Positions 33,370 to 43,823 of a stretch of DNA of 64,000 bases are shown here, in pieces. Source of the stretch: Pseudomonas viridiflava (GTDB lineage Bacteria > Pseudomonadota > Gammaproteobacteria > Pseudomonadales > Pseudomonadaceae); NCBI RefSeq assembly GCF_900591205.1, contig NZ_UUPU01000014.1, positions 1 through 64,000 on the forward strand, read 5' to 3'. The notes beneath the pieces were generated by a model. The model was not told the origin of the DNA. It was given only the letters and a program-made list of their open reading frames with translations, and ran no database searches. A program made the translations under genes and the position numbers. Each line of letters begins with the position of its first letter. Within the stretch, counting starts at the first letter, position 1.

Positions 33370-34611
33370 TCAAGCGTTGGCCACACCCAACCGCCATTGC
33401 GCAGGCGGCAGCATTCCATTCACCAGGTAATTGCCTACGATCCGCGACTTGTAAACCCGCGGGTTGTGGTTGGCCAACGTGCGCGCATTGCGCCACAACC
33501 GGTCCAGCGCCTTATTGCTCGCGGTGGCACTGGCCCCGAGTGCGTCGAACAAGGCGGTGGTCGCCGCCAGTGTTGCGTCCACCACTGGGTTCACCGCCAA
33601 ACACACCTCCAGCTCCGCCAGCGCAACCTGCGGGTCGTCATCGTGCAACGGCTGATCATGGGCGATCACATGTTGCGCAGTCTGTTCCAGGCGCTGCGCC
33701 GCCTGCTGGGCGATGGCCTGGGCGGCATAGGCGTGGCTTGCGACCTCGCCGATAACTTGCAGCAATTGCACGTCCTGAGCGGCGGTGTCGGCGTTGCCGG
33801 TGGTGAAGGTGCGGGCGCGCCGGCTGAGTTCTTCGGCGCCACTGAGGGCTGCACGGCGGGCGATGCCGGCGAGGGTGCTGAGGTGGTAGAGCTGGAAGAA
33901 CGATTGCCCGTGGCCAAAGCGCTGTTGGGTGGGGCGCGCATCGTCGTCCACCACCGGCGCATTGTCGAAGATACAGGTGCCGCTGGCGGTGAGGCGTTGG
34001 CCGAAGCCGTTCCAGTCGTCGACGATTTGCACGCCGGGGGCCTTGAGGTCAACGACCACGCTGTAGAGCGTGCCGTCTTCCCCGGTGGCGATCGTATTGA
34101 TCAGGTCGCTGTAGAGCGCACCGGTGGTGTAGAACTTTCTGCCAGTGATGCGCAAGGCGCCGACGGCGTCGCGGTGCAGGCGGGTTTCGAAGTCACCGCG
34201 GGTCTGGTTGCCGACTTCGGTGCTGCCGGGGGAGAGCAGGGCGCCCTGGCCGAGGCGTTCCAGCCAAGTAGTGCGCCAGTCGCGATCCTTGGCGCTGAGC
34301 AAGTCTTCGCAAAAGCCGAAATGCCCGCGCAGGGCTTGGGTGATGTTGGAGTCGGCGGCGGACAGTTCGGTGAGCAAGGTGAGCAGTTCCACCAGGCTGG
34401 CGCCGTGGCCGCCATAGCTTTGCGGCAGGCGCCAGCGCGGCAGCCCCAGGGCGTTCAGTTGCTGGATAACGCTCGCGAGGCTGGCGCGTGTCTGATCATT
34501 CTCGGCCGCTTGCGCGAGGATTTGCGTAAACAGTGGGCGAAACGGCGCAGCCAGTTGTTCGTAGCGGGCGGAGGGCGCGCAGCCCCAGATATTCAAAGTG
34601 GGAGTCGACAT
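33370..34611 (-). CDS. Acyl-CoA dehydrogenase-fold monooxygenase (SfnB/DszC type)
   Basis: A 413-residue flavoprotein with the acyl-CoA dehydrogenase fold: N-terminal helices with LPQSYGGHGASLVELLTLLT, the middle beta-domain (ALRITGRKFYTTGALYSDLI), and a helical C-terminus. It lacks the usual catalytic glutamate context of CoA dehydrogenases and resembles FMNH2-dependent monooxygenases that desulfurise organosulfur compounds (SfnB, DszC). The divergent sulfonate-type binding protein supports a role in sulfur acquisition; the substrate is inferred, not shown. Confidence 0.78.
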   Translation of the reverse strand: MSTPTLNIWGCAPSARYEQLAAPFRPLFTQILAQAAENDQTRASLASVIQQLNALGLPRWRLPQSYGGHGASLVELLTLLTELSAADSNITQALRGHFGFCEDLLSAKDRDWRTTWLERLGQGALLSPGSTEVGNQTRGDFETRLHRDAVGALRITGRKFYTTGALYSDLINTIATGEDGTLYSVVVDLKAPGVQIVDDWNGFGQRLTASGTCIFDNAPVVDDDARPTQQRFGHGQSFFQLYHLSTLAGIARRAALSGAEELSRRARTFTTGNADTAAQDVQLLQVIGEVASHAYAAQAIAQQAAQRLEQTAQHVIAHDQPLHDDDPQVALAELEVCLAVNPVVDATLAATTALFDALGASATASNKALDRLWRNARTLANHNPRVYKSRIVGNYLVNGMLPPAQWRLGVANA

Positions 34612-34884
34612 GCAATGGACCTTGCAGAGAGTGGTTCAGGTGCTGGGGTCCAGTGGTCTGGTGACGCCACCCTAACTCAGCGGCCGTCGAGTTTTTAATA
34701 CGAAAAATAGCTATCGAGCTGCAAGCGGGTTCTATGGATAGTGCACAACAGTATTAAACCCCGCGCTTTTATTGCGTTAGCTTCTACGTGCGCCACGCTC
34801 AGGCGACCTCAAAACCCTTTTCTCATCACCAGACTGTATGCCCACAGATGGTTGAGTCAGCCATTAACTGTGTGGATTCCTTTC

Positions 34885-35808
34885 ATGATCAATCGTCGAA
34901 ACCTGCTCGCCCTGCTGGGCCTGGCCTCTCTCACGCTGCACGGCTCCACGGTATGGGCGGCAGAGCCCTTGACCCTGACCGTGGGCGACCAGTTTTTCTC
35001 TAATCGCATCGTGCTGGAGCTGTCGGGCGAGTTGAAAGACCTGCCCTACAAGATCGACTTCAAGCGCTTCAATACTGGCTCCCCGGTAGCCTCGGCGGTG
35101 GCCAGCGGTGCGCTGGACGTGGGCATTGTTGGCGACACGCCGGTGATCAGCCTGGCGGCCAACGGCGCGCCGGTGAAGGTGGTCGCCAGTACCCAGACCA
35201 GCCTCGATGGCGTGGGCATTGTGGCGCGCAAGGGCATTCATTCGGTGGCCGACCTCAAAGGCAAAACCGTCGCGATCTGGAACGGCTCGTGGAGCCAGCA
35301 ACTGGCGTACAAGGCGCTGGATGAAGCCGGTGTGCCGCGCAGCAGTGTCAACTTCAAATTCCTGCTACCGGCGGAGGCGAGCCTGGCGCTGACCCAGGGC
35401 GACATCGACGCGTTCGGCACTTGGGAACCCTATGTGTCGCTGCAGGAGAAAGAGGGCAGCACTTTGATCCGCAACGCCAAGGGCTTGATGAGCGCCCCGA
35501 CCTATATCGTCGCGTATGAACCGGCCCTGGCGCAGAAAAGCGCGATCATCAAAGACTTCATCGCACGCCTCACCCGGGCCCGGGTGTGGAGCAACACGCA
35601 CGTTGATGAGTACGCCCAGGCATGGTCCAAGGCCAACCAGTCCGCCCCGGAAATCGCCAAGGTGTGGTTCAAGCGCGATGCGATCAAGGTGCTGCCTATC
35701 TCGCCGACGATTGTCAGCGAGGCGCAGGCCACGGCGGATTTTCTGGTGGATGCGCAGATGCTCAAACAGCGCTATGACGTGACGCCGTTATTTGATCGGG
35801 CGCTATAA
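34885..35808 (+). CDS. Sulfonate-type ABC solute-binding protein (orphan)
   Basis: A 307-residue SsuA/TauA-type binding protein. Signal peptide at residues 1-23 (RRNLLALLGLASLTLHGSTV, then WAA-EP), then FNTGSPVASAVASGALDVGI and VGDTPVISLAANGAPVKVVA, the typical ligand-binding blocks. No permease or ATPase gene is adjacent; it must use a transporter encoded elsewhere or one serving several binding proteins. Divergent from the SfnB-like monooxygenase with a 273-bp gap. The in-frame upstream ATG region is non-coding; the signal peptide fixes this start. Confidence 0.85.
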   Translation: MINRRNLLALLGLASLTLHGSTVWAAEPLTLTVGDQFFSNRIVLELSGELKDLPYKIDFKRFNTGSPVASAVASGALDVGIVGDTPVISLAANGAPVKVVASTQTSLDGVGIVARKGIHSVADLKGKTVAIWNGSWSQQLAYKALDEAGVPRSSVNFKFLLPAEASLALTQGDIDAFGTWEPYVSLQEKEGSTLIRNAKGLMSAPTYIVAYEPALAQKSAIIKDFIARLTRARVWSNTHVDEYAQAWSKANQSAPEIAKVWFKRDAIKVLPISPTIVSEAQATADFLVDAQMLKQRYDVTPLFDRAL

Positions 35809-35947
35809 ACGCCGGGGAAACAAGCACTCATAGTATTGATCGGCTGATGGTGCGGGGGCTGGGCTAGGGTTTTTTATTCCGGCTTTCATCGGAACCAAAA
35901 AATCACTAGCATCGGCAAGGAGTAGCCAGTAGGCTACATGTGAATCT

Positions 35948-36250
35948 GTGACCAACTTGATCGGCAGGACGCCAGAGTTTGATACATGGCTCGATGGTAT
36001 GAGGGATGTTTGGGGAAAAACCGCAATTCTGACGCGCCTGGACCGCGCCGAGGACAACAATTTTGGCGATTGCGAGCCCGTTGGCCACGGCCTGAGTGAA
36101 ATGCGTGTTTTTGTCGGGCCCGGCTACAGGATTTACTTTGTACGCACGGGTATCACCGCTTACCTGATGCTGTGGGGCAGTGATAAAACCGACCAGAATA
36201 GAGGAATCAAGCGGGCAAAAGAGATCCTCGATGCCCTGAGAGGTCAATGA
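35948..36250 (+). CDS. RelE/ParE-type toxin (HigB-like, phage Gp49 family)
   Basis: A 100-residue toxin of the addiction-module killer family (TIGR02683): PEFDTWLDGMRDVWGKTAIL, then the core GLSEMRVFVGPGYRIYFVRT and the LMLWGSDKTDQNRGIKRAKE end block with conserved Lys/Arg. Members are ribosome-dependent or gyrase-directed toxins. GTG start. The antitoxin starts 2 bp after its stop, in the toxin-first order that is typical of HigBA. Confidence 0.9.
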   Translation: MTNLIGRTPEFDTWLDGMRDVWGKTAILTRLDRAEDNNFGDCEPVGHGLSEMRVFVGPGYRIYFVRTGITAYLMLWGSDKTDQNRGIKRAKEILDALRGQ

Positions 36251-36251
36251 A

Positions 36252-36605
36252 ATGAGCGAATCGAAATTCAAACCCGAGGACATGCCGATCCTCGACCTTG
36301 ATACATCCGGCACCCGCGTCTATGAGGCTTCGCGCTTTCTCGACAGCCCTGAGACCATCAGCGCCTACCTTGCGCAAAGCATGAAATCGCAAGACCCGCA
36401 GGTCCTCATGAAAGCGCTTGCCGAGGTCGCCAAGGCGCAGGGCGTGAACAAGGTGGCTGAGGCGGCGGGGGTGAACCGCGAGAGTCTGTATAAAACCCTG
36501 AAGGGCGGCTCGAAAACGCGCTATGAGACGATCCAGAAGCTGATGCTGGCGTTGGGCGTGGAGCTGACTGTGCAGCCCATCAAGCAGACACACTCTGCGA
36601 AATAA
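36252..36605 (+). CDS. HigA-like antitoxin, XRE-type DNA-binding
   Basis: A 117-residue antidote protein (TIGR02684 family): SRFLDSPETISAYLAQSMKS at the N-terminus and the helix-turn-helix VNKVAEAAGVNRESLYKTLK near residue 75. It should bind the toxin and repress its own operon. It belongs to a two-gene cassette between the sulfonate binding protein and gudD; no phage genes are nearby. Confidence 0.9.
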   Translation: MSESKFKPEDMPILDLDTSGTRVYEASRFLDSPETISAYLAQSMKSQDPQVLMKALAEVAKAQGVNKVAEAAGVNRESLYKTLKGGSKTRYETIQKLMLALGVELTVQPIKQTHSAK

Positions 36606-36616
36606 CGCAGATCACA

Positions 36617-36644
36617 TGTGGGCGCTGGCTTGCCGGCGCCCACA
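36617..36644. repeat. REP hairpin between convergent genes
   Basis: A 9-bp inverted repeat (TGTGGGCGC / GCGCCCACA) with a TGGCTTGCCG centre, the core of a REP sequence. It lies between the antitoxin stop and the convergent gudD gene, 12 bp after the former, and may block read-through. Confidence 0.7.
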
Positions 36645-36665
36645 TTATCTCGTGGTTTTGAGACC

Positions 36666-37991
36666 TCAACGCACCAGGCAAGGCTGCTTGTTGTTGAAGC
36701 TCCACCCCGGAATCAAAAACTGCATCGCCACGCTGTCATCCCGCGCGCCGAGGCCCATGCCTTTGTAGACTTCGTGGGCCTTGGCCACCGCGTCCATGTC
36801 GATCTCTACCCCAAGGCCAGGCTTGGCCGGGACCTTGACGTAACCGCCTTCGATCTTCAGGGGCTCCTTGGTCAGGCGCTGGCCGTCCTGCCAGATCCAG
36901 TGGGTGTCGATGGCGGTGATGTCGCCCGGTGCGGCGGCGGCCACTTGGGTGAACATCGCCAGGGAAATATCGAAGTGGTTGTTGGAGTGCGAGCCCCAGG
37001 TCAGGCCCCAGTCGTTGCACATCTGCGCGACGCGTACCGAGCCTTGCATCGTCCAGAAGTGCGGGTCGGCCAGCGGGATATCCACCGATTGCAACTGGAT
37101 CGCGTGGCCCATTTCGCGCCAGTCGGTGGCGATCATGTTGGTGGCGGTTTTCAGGCCCGTGGCACGGCGGAATTCGGCCATGACTTCGCGGCCCGAGTAG
37201 CCGTTTTCCGCGCCGCAGGGGTCTTCGGCGTAGGCCAGTACGTGGTGCTGGTCGCGGCACAGGCGGATGGCTTCTTTCAACGACCAGGCGCCGTTCGGGT
37301 CGAGGGTGATGCGCGCATCCGGGAAGCGTTCGGCCAGCGCGGTGACGGCTTCGATTTCCGCATCGCCACTTAATACTCCGCCCTTGAGCTTGAAGTCGTT
37401 GAAGCCGTACCTGGCCTTGGCGGCTTCGGCCAGGCGTACCACGGCCTCGCTGGTCAGGGCTGTTTCATGGCGCAGGCGGAACCAGTCGTCATCCGCGTCG
37501 GCCTCGTTGCGGTAGGCCAGGTCGGTGGCCGTGCGGTCGCCGACGTAAAACAGGTAGCCCAGCATTTTGACCGCGTCGCGTTGCTGCCCTTCGCCGAGCA
37601 AGGCGGCTACCGGCACTTCGAGGAACTGGCCCAGCAGGTCGAGCAGCGCGGCTTCCATGGCGGTGACGGCGTGGATGGTAATGCGCAGGTCAAAGGTTTG
37701 CAGGCCGCGCCCGGCGGCGTCCCTTGAGGCAAAGGTGCTGCGCATCTGGTTGAGGATGCGCTGGTACTGGCCGATCGGTTGGCCGATTACCAGGCTGCGG
37801 GCGTCTTCCAGGGTTTCGCGGATGCGCTCGCCGCCAGGCACTTCGCCTACGCCGGTGTGGCCGCTGCTGTCTTTGAGAATCACGATATTGCGCGTGAAGT
37901 AGGGGCCGTGGGCGCCGCTGAGGTTGAGCAGCATGCTGTCGTGGCCGGCGACGGGGATGACCTGGAAGTGGGTGACTACTGGGGTATTCAT
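36666..37991 (-). CDS. gudD: D-glucarate dehydratase
   Basis: A 441-residue enolase-superfamily enzyme of the glucarate dehydratase type. Recognisable are [17 protein letters not shown] (first catalytic Lys), [46 protein letters not shown] and [13 protein letters not shown] with the catalytic His. It converts D-glucarate (and L-idarate) to 5-keto-4-deoxy-D-glucarate. It follows the transporter gene by 19 bp; together with the divergent FadR-type regulator this is a glucarate-use operon. Confidence 0.95.
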   Translation of the reverse strand: MNTPVVTHFQVIPVAGHDSMLLNLSGAHGPYFTRNIVILKDSSGHTGVGEVPGGERIRETLEDARSLVIGQPIGQYQRILNQMRSTFASRDAAGRGLQTFDLRITIHAVTAMEAALLDLLGQFLEVPVAALLGEGQQRDAVKMLGYLFYVGDRTATDLAYRNEADADDDWFRLRHETALTSEAVVRLAEAAKARYGFNDFKLKGGVLSGDAEIEAVTALAERFPDARITLDPNGAWSLKEAIRLCRDQHHVLAYAEDPCGAENGYSGREVMAEFRRATGLKTATNMIATDWREMGHAIQLQSVDIPLADPHFWTMQGSVRVAQMCNDWGLTWGSHSNNHFDISLAMFTQVAAAAPGDITAIDTHWIWQDGQRLTKEPLKIEGGYVKVPAKPGLGVEIDMDAVAKAHEVYKGMGLGARDDSVAMQFLIPGWSFNNKQPCLVR

Positions 37992-38010
37992 GGCAGGTTC
38001 CTGAATAGGC

Positions 38011-39372
38011 TTAAAGAGGTTTGCTGATGGCGGCGCCCGTTGGCGCTGCGCCTGGCGAGCTCAACACGGCCGAAGGCGAGGTTTTGGCAAAGAACACCAG
38101 GATCGCCGCGAGTACCGACGTGCCGGCCAGGCCATAGAGGCCGCCCTGGATCGAACCGGTGGTCTGTTCCAGGAAGCCGAACGTGGTCGGCGCGACGAAG
38201 CCGCCGAGGTTGCCGATGGAGTTGATCAGCGCGATCACGGCAGCGGCGATCCGCACATCCAGGTAGCCCTGGGGGATCGGCCAGAACAACGAAGACGCCG
38301 ACTTGAAACCAATGGCCGCAAAGCAGATTGCTACAAAGGCAAAGATCGGCCCGCCGGTGGTGGACATGAACATGCCGGCCGCGGCAATCAACAGAGCGGC
38401 CGCGACCCACGCCTGTTGGAACTTGAATTTGCCCGACAGCGCCGCGAAGGTGTACATGGCGATGATCGAGATCAGCCACGGGATCGAGTTGAAGAAACCG
38501 ACTTGTACGTCGCTCAGTTCGCCCATCTTCTTGATGATGCTCGGCAGCCAGAAGGTGGCCGCGTAAATCGTCAGTTGGATGCAGAAATACAAGGCGCAGA
38601 ACAGCAGGATCTGACGGTCCTTGAGCAACTTGCCAAGGGTCGGTTTGACCGTGGTCAGCGCTTCACGCTCGCGCTGTTCCTGGTCGATGGCGCCGACGAG
38701 CGCGTCCTGTTCTTCGCGGGTCATCCATTTGGCGTCGTGGGGTTTGGAGTCCAGCCAGAACCACACAAAGAACCCCAGCGCCACGGAGGCCAAGCCTTCG
38801 ATGGCGAACATCCACTGCCAGCCGTGGAAGCCGAACCCTTCGATCTGCAACAGCGCCCCCGAGAGCGGGCCGGAAATCAATGACGCAATCGCCGAGCCAC
38901 TGAGAAAGATGGCGATGGCTTTGCCGCGCTCAACGCCGGGCAGCCAGCGCGTGAAGTAGTAGATCACTCCCGGGAAAAAGCCGGCTTCGGCCACGCCCAG
39001 CAGAAAGCGCAGGATGTAGAAGTGGGTTTCGTTCTGGATAAACGCCATCAGCGTGGCGACGATGCCCCAGGTAAACATGATGCGGGTCAGCCAGATACGC
39101 GCGCCGACCTTTTGCAGCAGCATGTTGGAGGGCACTTCGAAGAGGGCGTAACCGATGAAGAACAGCCCGGCGCCGAACCCGTAGGCGGCGGCGCCGATGC
39201 CCAGGTCGTGCTCCATGTGCGTGCGCACAAAGCCGATATTGACCCGGTCGATGTAGTTGAGGATGAACATGATCACGAACAGTGGGAGCACGTGGCTCTT
39301 CACTTTGCTCACGGCGCGCGCGAGGACCGAGTCACTTTCTGGTGCGGCAGATGCATGGCTTGAATTGTTCAC
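38011..39372 (-). CDS. gudP: Glucarate/galactarate MFS permease
   Basis: A 453-residue MFS transporter of the anion:cation symporter (ACS) family, with twelve helices, the [16 protein letters not shown] motif in helix 1 and the [20 protein letters not shown] stretch of helix 4-5. The closest recognised type is the glucarate transporter (GudP/GarP). It is first in the operon with gudD, and its start lies 349 bp from the divergent regulator. Confidence 0.9.
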   Translation of the reverse strand: MNNSSHASAAPESDSVLARAVSKVKSHVLPLFVIMFILNYIDRVNIGFVRTHMEHDLGIGAAAYGFGAGLFFIGYALFEVPSNMLLQKVGARIWLTRIMFTWGIVATLMAFIQNETHFYILRFLLGVAEAGFFPGVIYYFTRWLPGVERGKAIAIFLSGSAIASLISGPLSGALLQIEGFGFHGWQWMFAIEGLASVALGFFVWFWLDSKPHDAKWMTREEQDALVGAIDQEQREREALTTVKPTLGKLLKDRQILLFCALYFCIQLTIYAATFWLPSIIKKMGELSDVQVGFFNSIPWLISIIAMYTFAALSGKFKFQQAWVAAALLIAAAGMFMSTTGGPIFAFVAICFAAIGFKSASSLFWPIPQGYLDVRIAAAVIALINSIGNLGGFVAPTTFGFLEQTTGSIQGGLYGLAGTSVLAAILVFFAKTSPSAVLSSPGAAPTGAAISKPL

Positions 39373-39626
39373 AATTCAAAACTCCCCCTGATTATTTTTA
39401 TGCGGGTTTGCGTGTTTTGTTGATAGACATCATACAAGTGGTTTTTTGGATTCCGCAATGCGGTGTGTGATGTTTTTATGCTTATAAGGCCGAAGGTTGA
39501 TCCGCTGTAATGGTTATTTGACCAGTAAATACGGGTTTTTATCGAATGATTGACCGAGGTTTAGGCGCGCAAAGGCTTGCGTGTTCCGAGCGGGAAGATA
39601 TTGGCGGGATAGGTCGATAAGGTTGG

Positions 39627-39637
39627 TTGTCATACAA
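39627..39637. promoter_or_regulatory. Candidate FadR-family operator
   Basis: TTGTCATACAA fits the TNGTNNNACNA consensus known for FadR-subfamily GntR regulators. It lies in the gudP-regulator gap, 84 bp before the regulator start. A second TCATACAAGT occurs exactly 200 bp away, at 39430-39439, nearer the gudP start, as a half-site. Both are good candidates for the adjacent regulator. The rest of the 348-bp gap is AT-rich and shows no gene. Confidence 0.55.
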
Positions 39638-39720
39638 GTTGAGCTTTTTATCAATCCAGGCAGCGCCAGGCGGGGCGCGGTGTTAATCTGCCTCCAGCCA
39701 AGCTTCATGGACCCTATGTG

Positions 39721-40428
39721 ATGCCTATTGAAAACGGACCTGTTGTCCGTAGACGCTCCAATAACCTGGCCCAAGGTGTGGTCGACGCGTTGACCCGGCG
39801 CATCCTGCTCGGGCAGCTCAAACCCGGCGAAAAGCTGCCGTCGGAATCCACCATCGTGCTTGAGCACGGTGTGAGCCGCACGGTGGTGCGCGAGGCCATC
39901 TCCAAGTTGCAGGCGTCGGGGCTGGTGGAGACGCGTCACGGCATCGGCACCTTTGTGCTGGAGCAACATGCCCAGGGCTTGCGCTTGCATGTGGACACCG
40001 TCGCCAGTGTGCGCAACATGCTTGAACTGCGCCTGGGCCTGGAGGTGCAAGCTGTGGCCCTGGCCGCGTTGCGCAGGAGCGAGGAGCAATTGGCGCGCAT
40101 GCGCCAGGCGCTGGATGACTACCAGGCTTCGCTGGCCAACAACGACAGTTGCGTGGAAGAGGACAAACGCTTTCACCAGTTGATCGCCGAGGCTACCGGT
40201 AATACGTTCTTTACCGAAATCATGCTGCACCTGGGCAATGCGATGATCCCGCGCACCCAGGTCAAGGGCGCCGAGCGTGGGGGGGCCGACTTTGCCAAGT
40301 TGGGGCAATTGGCGAACCTGGAGCATGAGGCGATTTTCAATGCGATCAAACGCCAGGACCCGGACGCCGCCCGCGCCGCAATGGTCCTGCACTTGACCAA
40401 CAGCCGCGATCGTTTTTCGGGTGCGTAG
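39721..40428 (+). CDS. FadR-family (FCD) GntR regulator of glucarate genes
   Basis: A 235-residue GntR-type repressor: winged helix at the N-terminus (PGEKLPSESTIVLEHGVSRT, VREAISKLQASGLVETRHGI), then an FCD effector domain with metal-ligand residues in EEDKRFHQLIAEATGN and NLEHEAIFNAIKRQD. Divergent from gudP-gudD; it probably represses them until glucarate or a derivative is present. GTG and ATG starts are adjacent; I use the ATG. Confidence 0.88.
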   Translation: MPIENGPVVRRRSNNLAQGVVDALTRRILLGQLKPGEKLPSESTIVLEHGVSRTVVREAISKLQASGLVETRHGIGTFVLEQHAQGLRLHVDTVASVRNMLELRLGLEVQAVALAALRRSEEQLARMRQALDDYQASLANNDSCVEEDKRFHQLIAEATGNTFFTEIMLHLGNAMIPRTQVKGAERGGADFAKLGQLANLEHEAIFNAIKRQDPDAARAAMVLHLTNSRDRFSGA

Positions 40429-40467
40429 TTGGGGGTAACGTAGCTGGGTGATAGTAAGGAACTGCAG

Positions 40468-41163
40468 TTGAACGAACACACTTTATCCGCACGCCTGGAG
40501 CGTGTGGCGGCCAATGTGCCCCTCGGTGCACGCCTGGCCGATATCGGCTCGGACCACGGCTACCTGCCGGTGGCGTTGATGCGCCGTGGCGTGATTTCGG
40601 CAGCGGTGGCCGGGGAGGTGGCGACCACGCCCTTTCACGCGGCCGAACGCACCGTGCGTGACAATGGCCTGGAACAACACATCAGCGTGCGCCTGGCCGA
40701 TGGCTTGGCGGCGATCAACCCGGCAGACCGGGTGACCGCGATCAGCCTCTGCGGGATGGGTGGCGAGACCATCCGCGACATCCTCGAAAGCGGCAAGGCG
40801 CACCTGAGCGGCGAGGAACGCCTGATCCTGCAACCCAATGGCGGCGAGCAACCGCTGCGCCAATGGCTGATGGATAACGGCTACCGGATCCTGCGTGAAG
40901 AGTTGCTGCAGGAAAACCGCTTTTACTACGAAATCATCGTTGCCGAATGCGCCGAGCCGGTGGCCTACAGCGTCGAACAGTTATATTTCGGGCCCCTGCA
41001 AATGCAGGCGCGCAGCCCGGTGTTCGTGGCCAAGTGGCAGCGCATGCTGCGCCAGAAGCAGAAAACCCTGGCCAGCCTGGCACACGCACGCCAGGCAGTG
41101 CCCGAGCACAAGATGCACGAGATCGCCCAGCAGGCCCGGTGGATTACCGCGCTGCTGGCTTGA
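40468..41163 (+). CDS. trmK: tRNA (adenine22-N1)-methyltransferase family, TrmK-like
   Basis: A 231-residue class I SAM methyltransferase of the TrmK/YqfN family: ADIGSDHGYLPVALMRRGVI is the SAM-binding motif, SLCGMGGETIRDILESG and LILQPNGGEQPLRQWLMDN are the signature blocks. The protein should make m1A22 in tRNA. TTG start at the family-appropriate length. The long C-terminal coiled helices (MLRQKQKTLASLAHARQAVP) also fit TrmK. Confidence 0.85.
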   Translation: MNEHTLSARLERVAANVPLGARLADIGSDHGYLPVALMRRGVISAAVAGEVATTPFHAAERTVRDNGLEQHISVRLADGLAAINPADRVTAISLCGMGGETIRDILESGKAHLSGEERLILQPNGGEQPLRQWLMDNGYRILREELLQENRFYYEIIVAECAEPVAYSVEQLYFGPLQMQARSPVFVAKWQRMLRQKQKTLASLAHARQAVPEHKMHEIAQQARWITALLA

Positions 41164-41201
41164 TAGCACTTCATTCAATCAGTGATAACCAAGGAAGCCC
41201 C

Positions 41202-41492
41202 ATGGCAGACGTCACCGACCAATCCTTCTATGACCGCGCAGACGCGCATATCGAGCTGTCGAACGAGCAGCTCAAGGCTCATGAAAACCTCGGCGAGGTC
41301 AGCGCCTCCATGATGTTCGGCACTACCCGTTTCAATGCCTGGGCCAGCGCACGCAACTTCAAGTCCGGCGCGGAAATGGCCGCGGCGCGGGAGGCGATGC
41401 TGAAGTATTTCTGTGACCAGTACCGGATGATGCTTGAGGATAATATGGATGATCACATCAATAATTTCAGTCAGTACATGTTGGCCAAATAG
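41202..41492 (+). CDS. DUF3144 family protein
   Basis: A 96-residue acidic helical protein with the DUF3144 pattern (FYDRADAHIELSNEQLKAHE, ASMMFGTTRFNAWASARNFK, FCDQYRMMLEDNMDDHINNF). The function of the family is unknown. AAGGAAGCCCC precedes the ATG. It follows trmK by 38 bp and may be co-transcribed with it. The 263 bp after it (41493-41755) hold no convincing gene. Confidence 0.88.
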   Translation: MADVTDQSFYDRADAHIELSNEQLKAHENLGEVSASMMFGTTRFNAWASARNFKSGAEMAAAREAMLKYFCDQYRMMLEDNMDDHINNFSQYMLAK

Positions 41493-41755
41493 ATTGGCGG
41501 TAGGGCATTTGTGTCACTGGCTCAATCCCCTGCGTTAACGGTTACAGATGTGGCCTCGATCCTGAGTGCTTTTGCCCCATTTTCGCGCACGCCACGCTCA
41601 CCATGGGTCGCCGCACCGCGTATTCCGGGGCACGTTACCAACGGCCCGTATCTTGCTTGGGCCTTCCCAATCAATGACATGGCACTTTGCCGTTAGTCGT
41701 TTCAAGGTTTCGCCCACCGCTGCACTGTGGTGGGTAGTTTTGGGGAGTCGTCTAA

Positions 41756-43813
41756 ATGCACAGCCTTTTATCACCCGGTATCCGCCTGCTCGGGCGTTTC
41801 GGCTTTGCACGCAAGTTTCAGATCCTGTTTTTCCTGTTCATGCTGCCCCTGGCCGGCAGCCTCTGGATGATCGGGTCGGACTATCGCGACAAATTAACCG
41901 TGATTTCCAGCGAGCAGTCCGGCGTGCGCCAACTGTTGGCCCTGGACGCGCTGGATGGCCAGTTGACCGCCCAGCGCAACCTCGCAGCGCGGTGGAAGGC
42001 GGCGGATATCCTGCACGCCCCGACGCCGGCGGCAAAGGCGGCGATGGACAAGGTGGATGCGAATTTCCCGCTGATCCTGCAAAGCCTGCAAGCGCTGGGT
42101 GAGTCGCTGAAAGCCCGCAACGCCAGCGCCGAAACCCTGGCCCGCTTCGAGGCGTTGCAGGCCACGGTCAAGGGCATGGACTCCCAGTCCCTGCGCACCG
42201 TTGGCTGGTGGCCGGACGGCTATGACCGTTTCACCTCGGCCCTGACCGCGATGCAAACCCTGCGCGAGCAGATCACCCTGGACGCCGGGCTGATCCTCGA
42301 CCCCTGGCTGGAAACCTATCTGCTGATGCAGATTTCGACCCAGCACACGCCTGACCTGATCGAACGTATTGGCCGCATGGCCAGCGTCGGCCAGTCGTCT
42401 ATCGCGTCGGGGCAGTTCACCCTGCAAAGCCGCTTGCAGATGCGTGACCTGCGCGGCCGTATCGGCGATGCACGTGACCAGTTGATCAAGGCCGCAGCCT
42501 CGCTCAAAGCCAAGCAATACGCTGGCCTGGAGCCCTGGACCGCGCAGTATGACAACAGCCTGCAACTGCTGGATAACGAACTCAAAGTGCTCGACGACGG
42601 CGTGTTTGGTGGCACCATCAAGCTCGATACAACCAGCTTTGAGCGCAGTGTCGACGCCATGCTCGAGAGCCTGGGCGCGCTGCGTAACCAGTCGCTGGTT
42701 TCGCTGGATGCGCGCCTGGGTTACTACCGCGACCGTTCGCTGCAAAAATTCGTTCCGGTCGCGGCCACCTTCAGCCTGTTGGCGTTGGCGGCGCTGTACT
42801 TGTTCATCTGTCTGCAAGCTTCGATTCGGCGCAGTGCCAGCGGTATCACCACACTGGCCGAGTCGCTGCGGGACGGCAACCTGTGCGTGGAAGTGGCTGT
42901 GGAAGGGCGCGACGAACTCGCCGCCATCAGCACCGCGCTCAATGTTGCGGTGGTGCAGTTGCGCACCAGCCTGCTCGGGGTCAATCACGAAACCCAGCAG
43001 CTTGGCTCGGCGGTGCTTACCCTGAATACGCAATCGGGCAGCACCCTCACCGAGGTCGAAGACCAGCAACAGCAAATCAGCCAGATCGCCGCGGCTGCCA
43101 CGCAATTGGCCGCTACGTCTATGGGCGTGGCCAGAAGTTGCGAGCAAGCCTCGGGCAGCGCCCAGCAGACCCGGCGCATTGCGCAAGACAGCAGCCGTGA
43201 CAGCCAGCGCACCACGGCCAGTATCCAGCAGCTCAACCAGCGCCTGACCGACACCGCTGATGCGCTGGAGCAAGTCAGCCAGCAGGGGCAGCAGATTCAA
43301 TCGGTGGTCGACACCATTCGTGGTATCGCCGAGCAGACCAACCTGCTGGCGCTCAACGCCGCCATCGAGGCCGCACGCGCCGGTGAGCAGGGCAGGGGCT
43401 TTGCGGTGGTGGCCGACGAAGTGCGCAGCCTGTCGCAACGCACCCAGGCGTCGACGGCGCAAATCGCCGGCACGGTGGACAGCTTGCGCGCCACGGTGAG
43501 CCAGGCGGTGACCCTGATGGGCGCCGCATGCGAGCAGGCATTGACCGATGCCGAATCGGTCACCGGGTTGGGCACGCGCCTGGGCGAGATCGCCGGTGCG
43601 GTGCAGAACGTCACCGATACCCTGGCGCAAATCGCCGCGGCGGTAGAAGAGCAAGCGGCGACGGCGGATGAGGTGAGCGGCAATATCCAGCAAGTTGACC
43701 AAGCCGCAGGGCGCTTGCTGGAAGGCGCGCGTGCGGTCAACCGTGCGGCCGATACCCTGAGCAAGGGCAGCCAGGCGCTGAGTGACAACACCGCACGCTT
43801 CCGCCTGGCCTGA
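41756..43813 (+). CDS. Methyl-accepting chemotaxis protein
   Basis: A 685-residue transducer. Transmembrane helix 1 is at ~24-42 ([18 protein letters not shown]), a large periplasmic ligand-binding domain (~43-333) contains a helical-bundle type sensor, and transmembrane helix 2 is at ~334-353. A HAMP-like segment follows, then the signalling domain with the conserved hairpin tip [20 protein letters not shown] near 520. Glu/Gln methylation sites appear in the flanking helices (e.g. [10 protein letters not shown]). It signals through CheW/CheA. Ligand unknown. It stands alone. Confidence 0.9.
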   Translation: MHSLLSPGIRLLGRFGFARKFQILFFLFMLPLAGSLWMIGSDYRDKLTVISSEQSGVRQLLALDALDGQLTAQRNLAARWKAADILHAPTPAAKAAMDKVDANFPLILQSLQALGESLKARNASAETLARFEALQATVKGMDSQSLRTVGWWPDGYDRFTSALTAMQTLREQITLDAGLILDPWLETYLLMQISTQHTPDLIERIGRMASVGQSSIASGQFTLQSRLQMRDLRGRIGDARDQLIKAAASLKAKQYAGLEPWTAQYDNSLQLLDNELKVLDDGVFGGTIKLDTTSFERSVDAMLESLGALRNQSLVSLDARLGYYRDRSLQKFVPVAATFSLLALAALYLFICLQASIRRSASGITTLAESLRDGNLCVEVAVEGRDELAAISTALNVAVVQLRTSLLGVNHETQQLGSAVLTLNTQSGSTLTEVEDQQQQISQIAAAATQLAATSMGVARSCEQASGSAQQTRRIAQDSSRDSQRTTASIQQLNQRLTDTADALEQVSQQGQQIQSVVDTIRGIAEQTNLLALNAAIEAARAGEQGRGFAVVADEVRSLSQRTQASTAQIAGTVDSLRATVSQAVTLMGAACEQALTDAESVTGLGTRLGEIAGAVQNVTDTLAQIAAAVEEQAATADEVSGNIQQVDQAAGRLLEGARAVNRAADTLSKGSQALSDNTARFRLA

Positions 43814-43823
43814 ACGCGCATTC

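Noticed and set aside
41511..41696. 61-residue open frame before the chemoreceptor
   Set aside because: No start signal, no family resemblance, proline/serine-rich; probably untranslated leader or promoter DNA.
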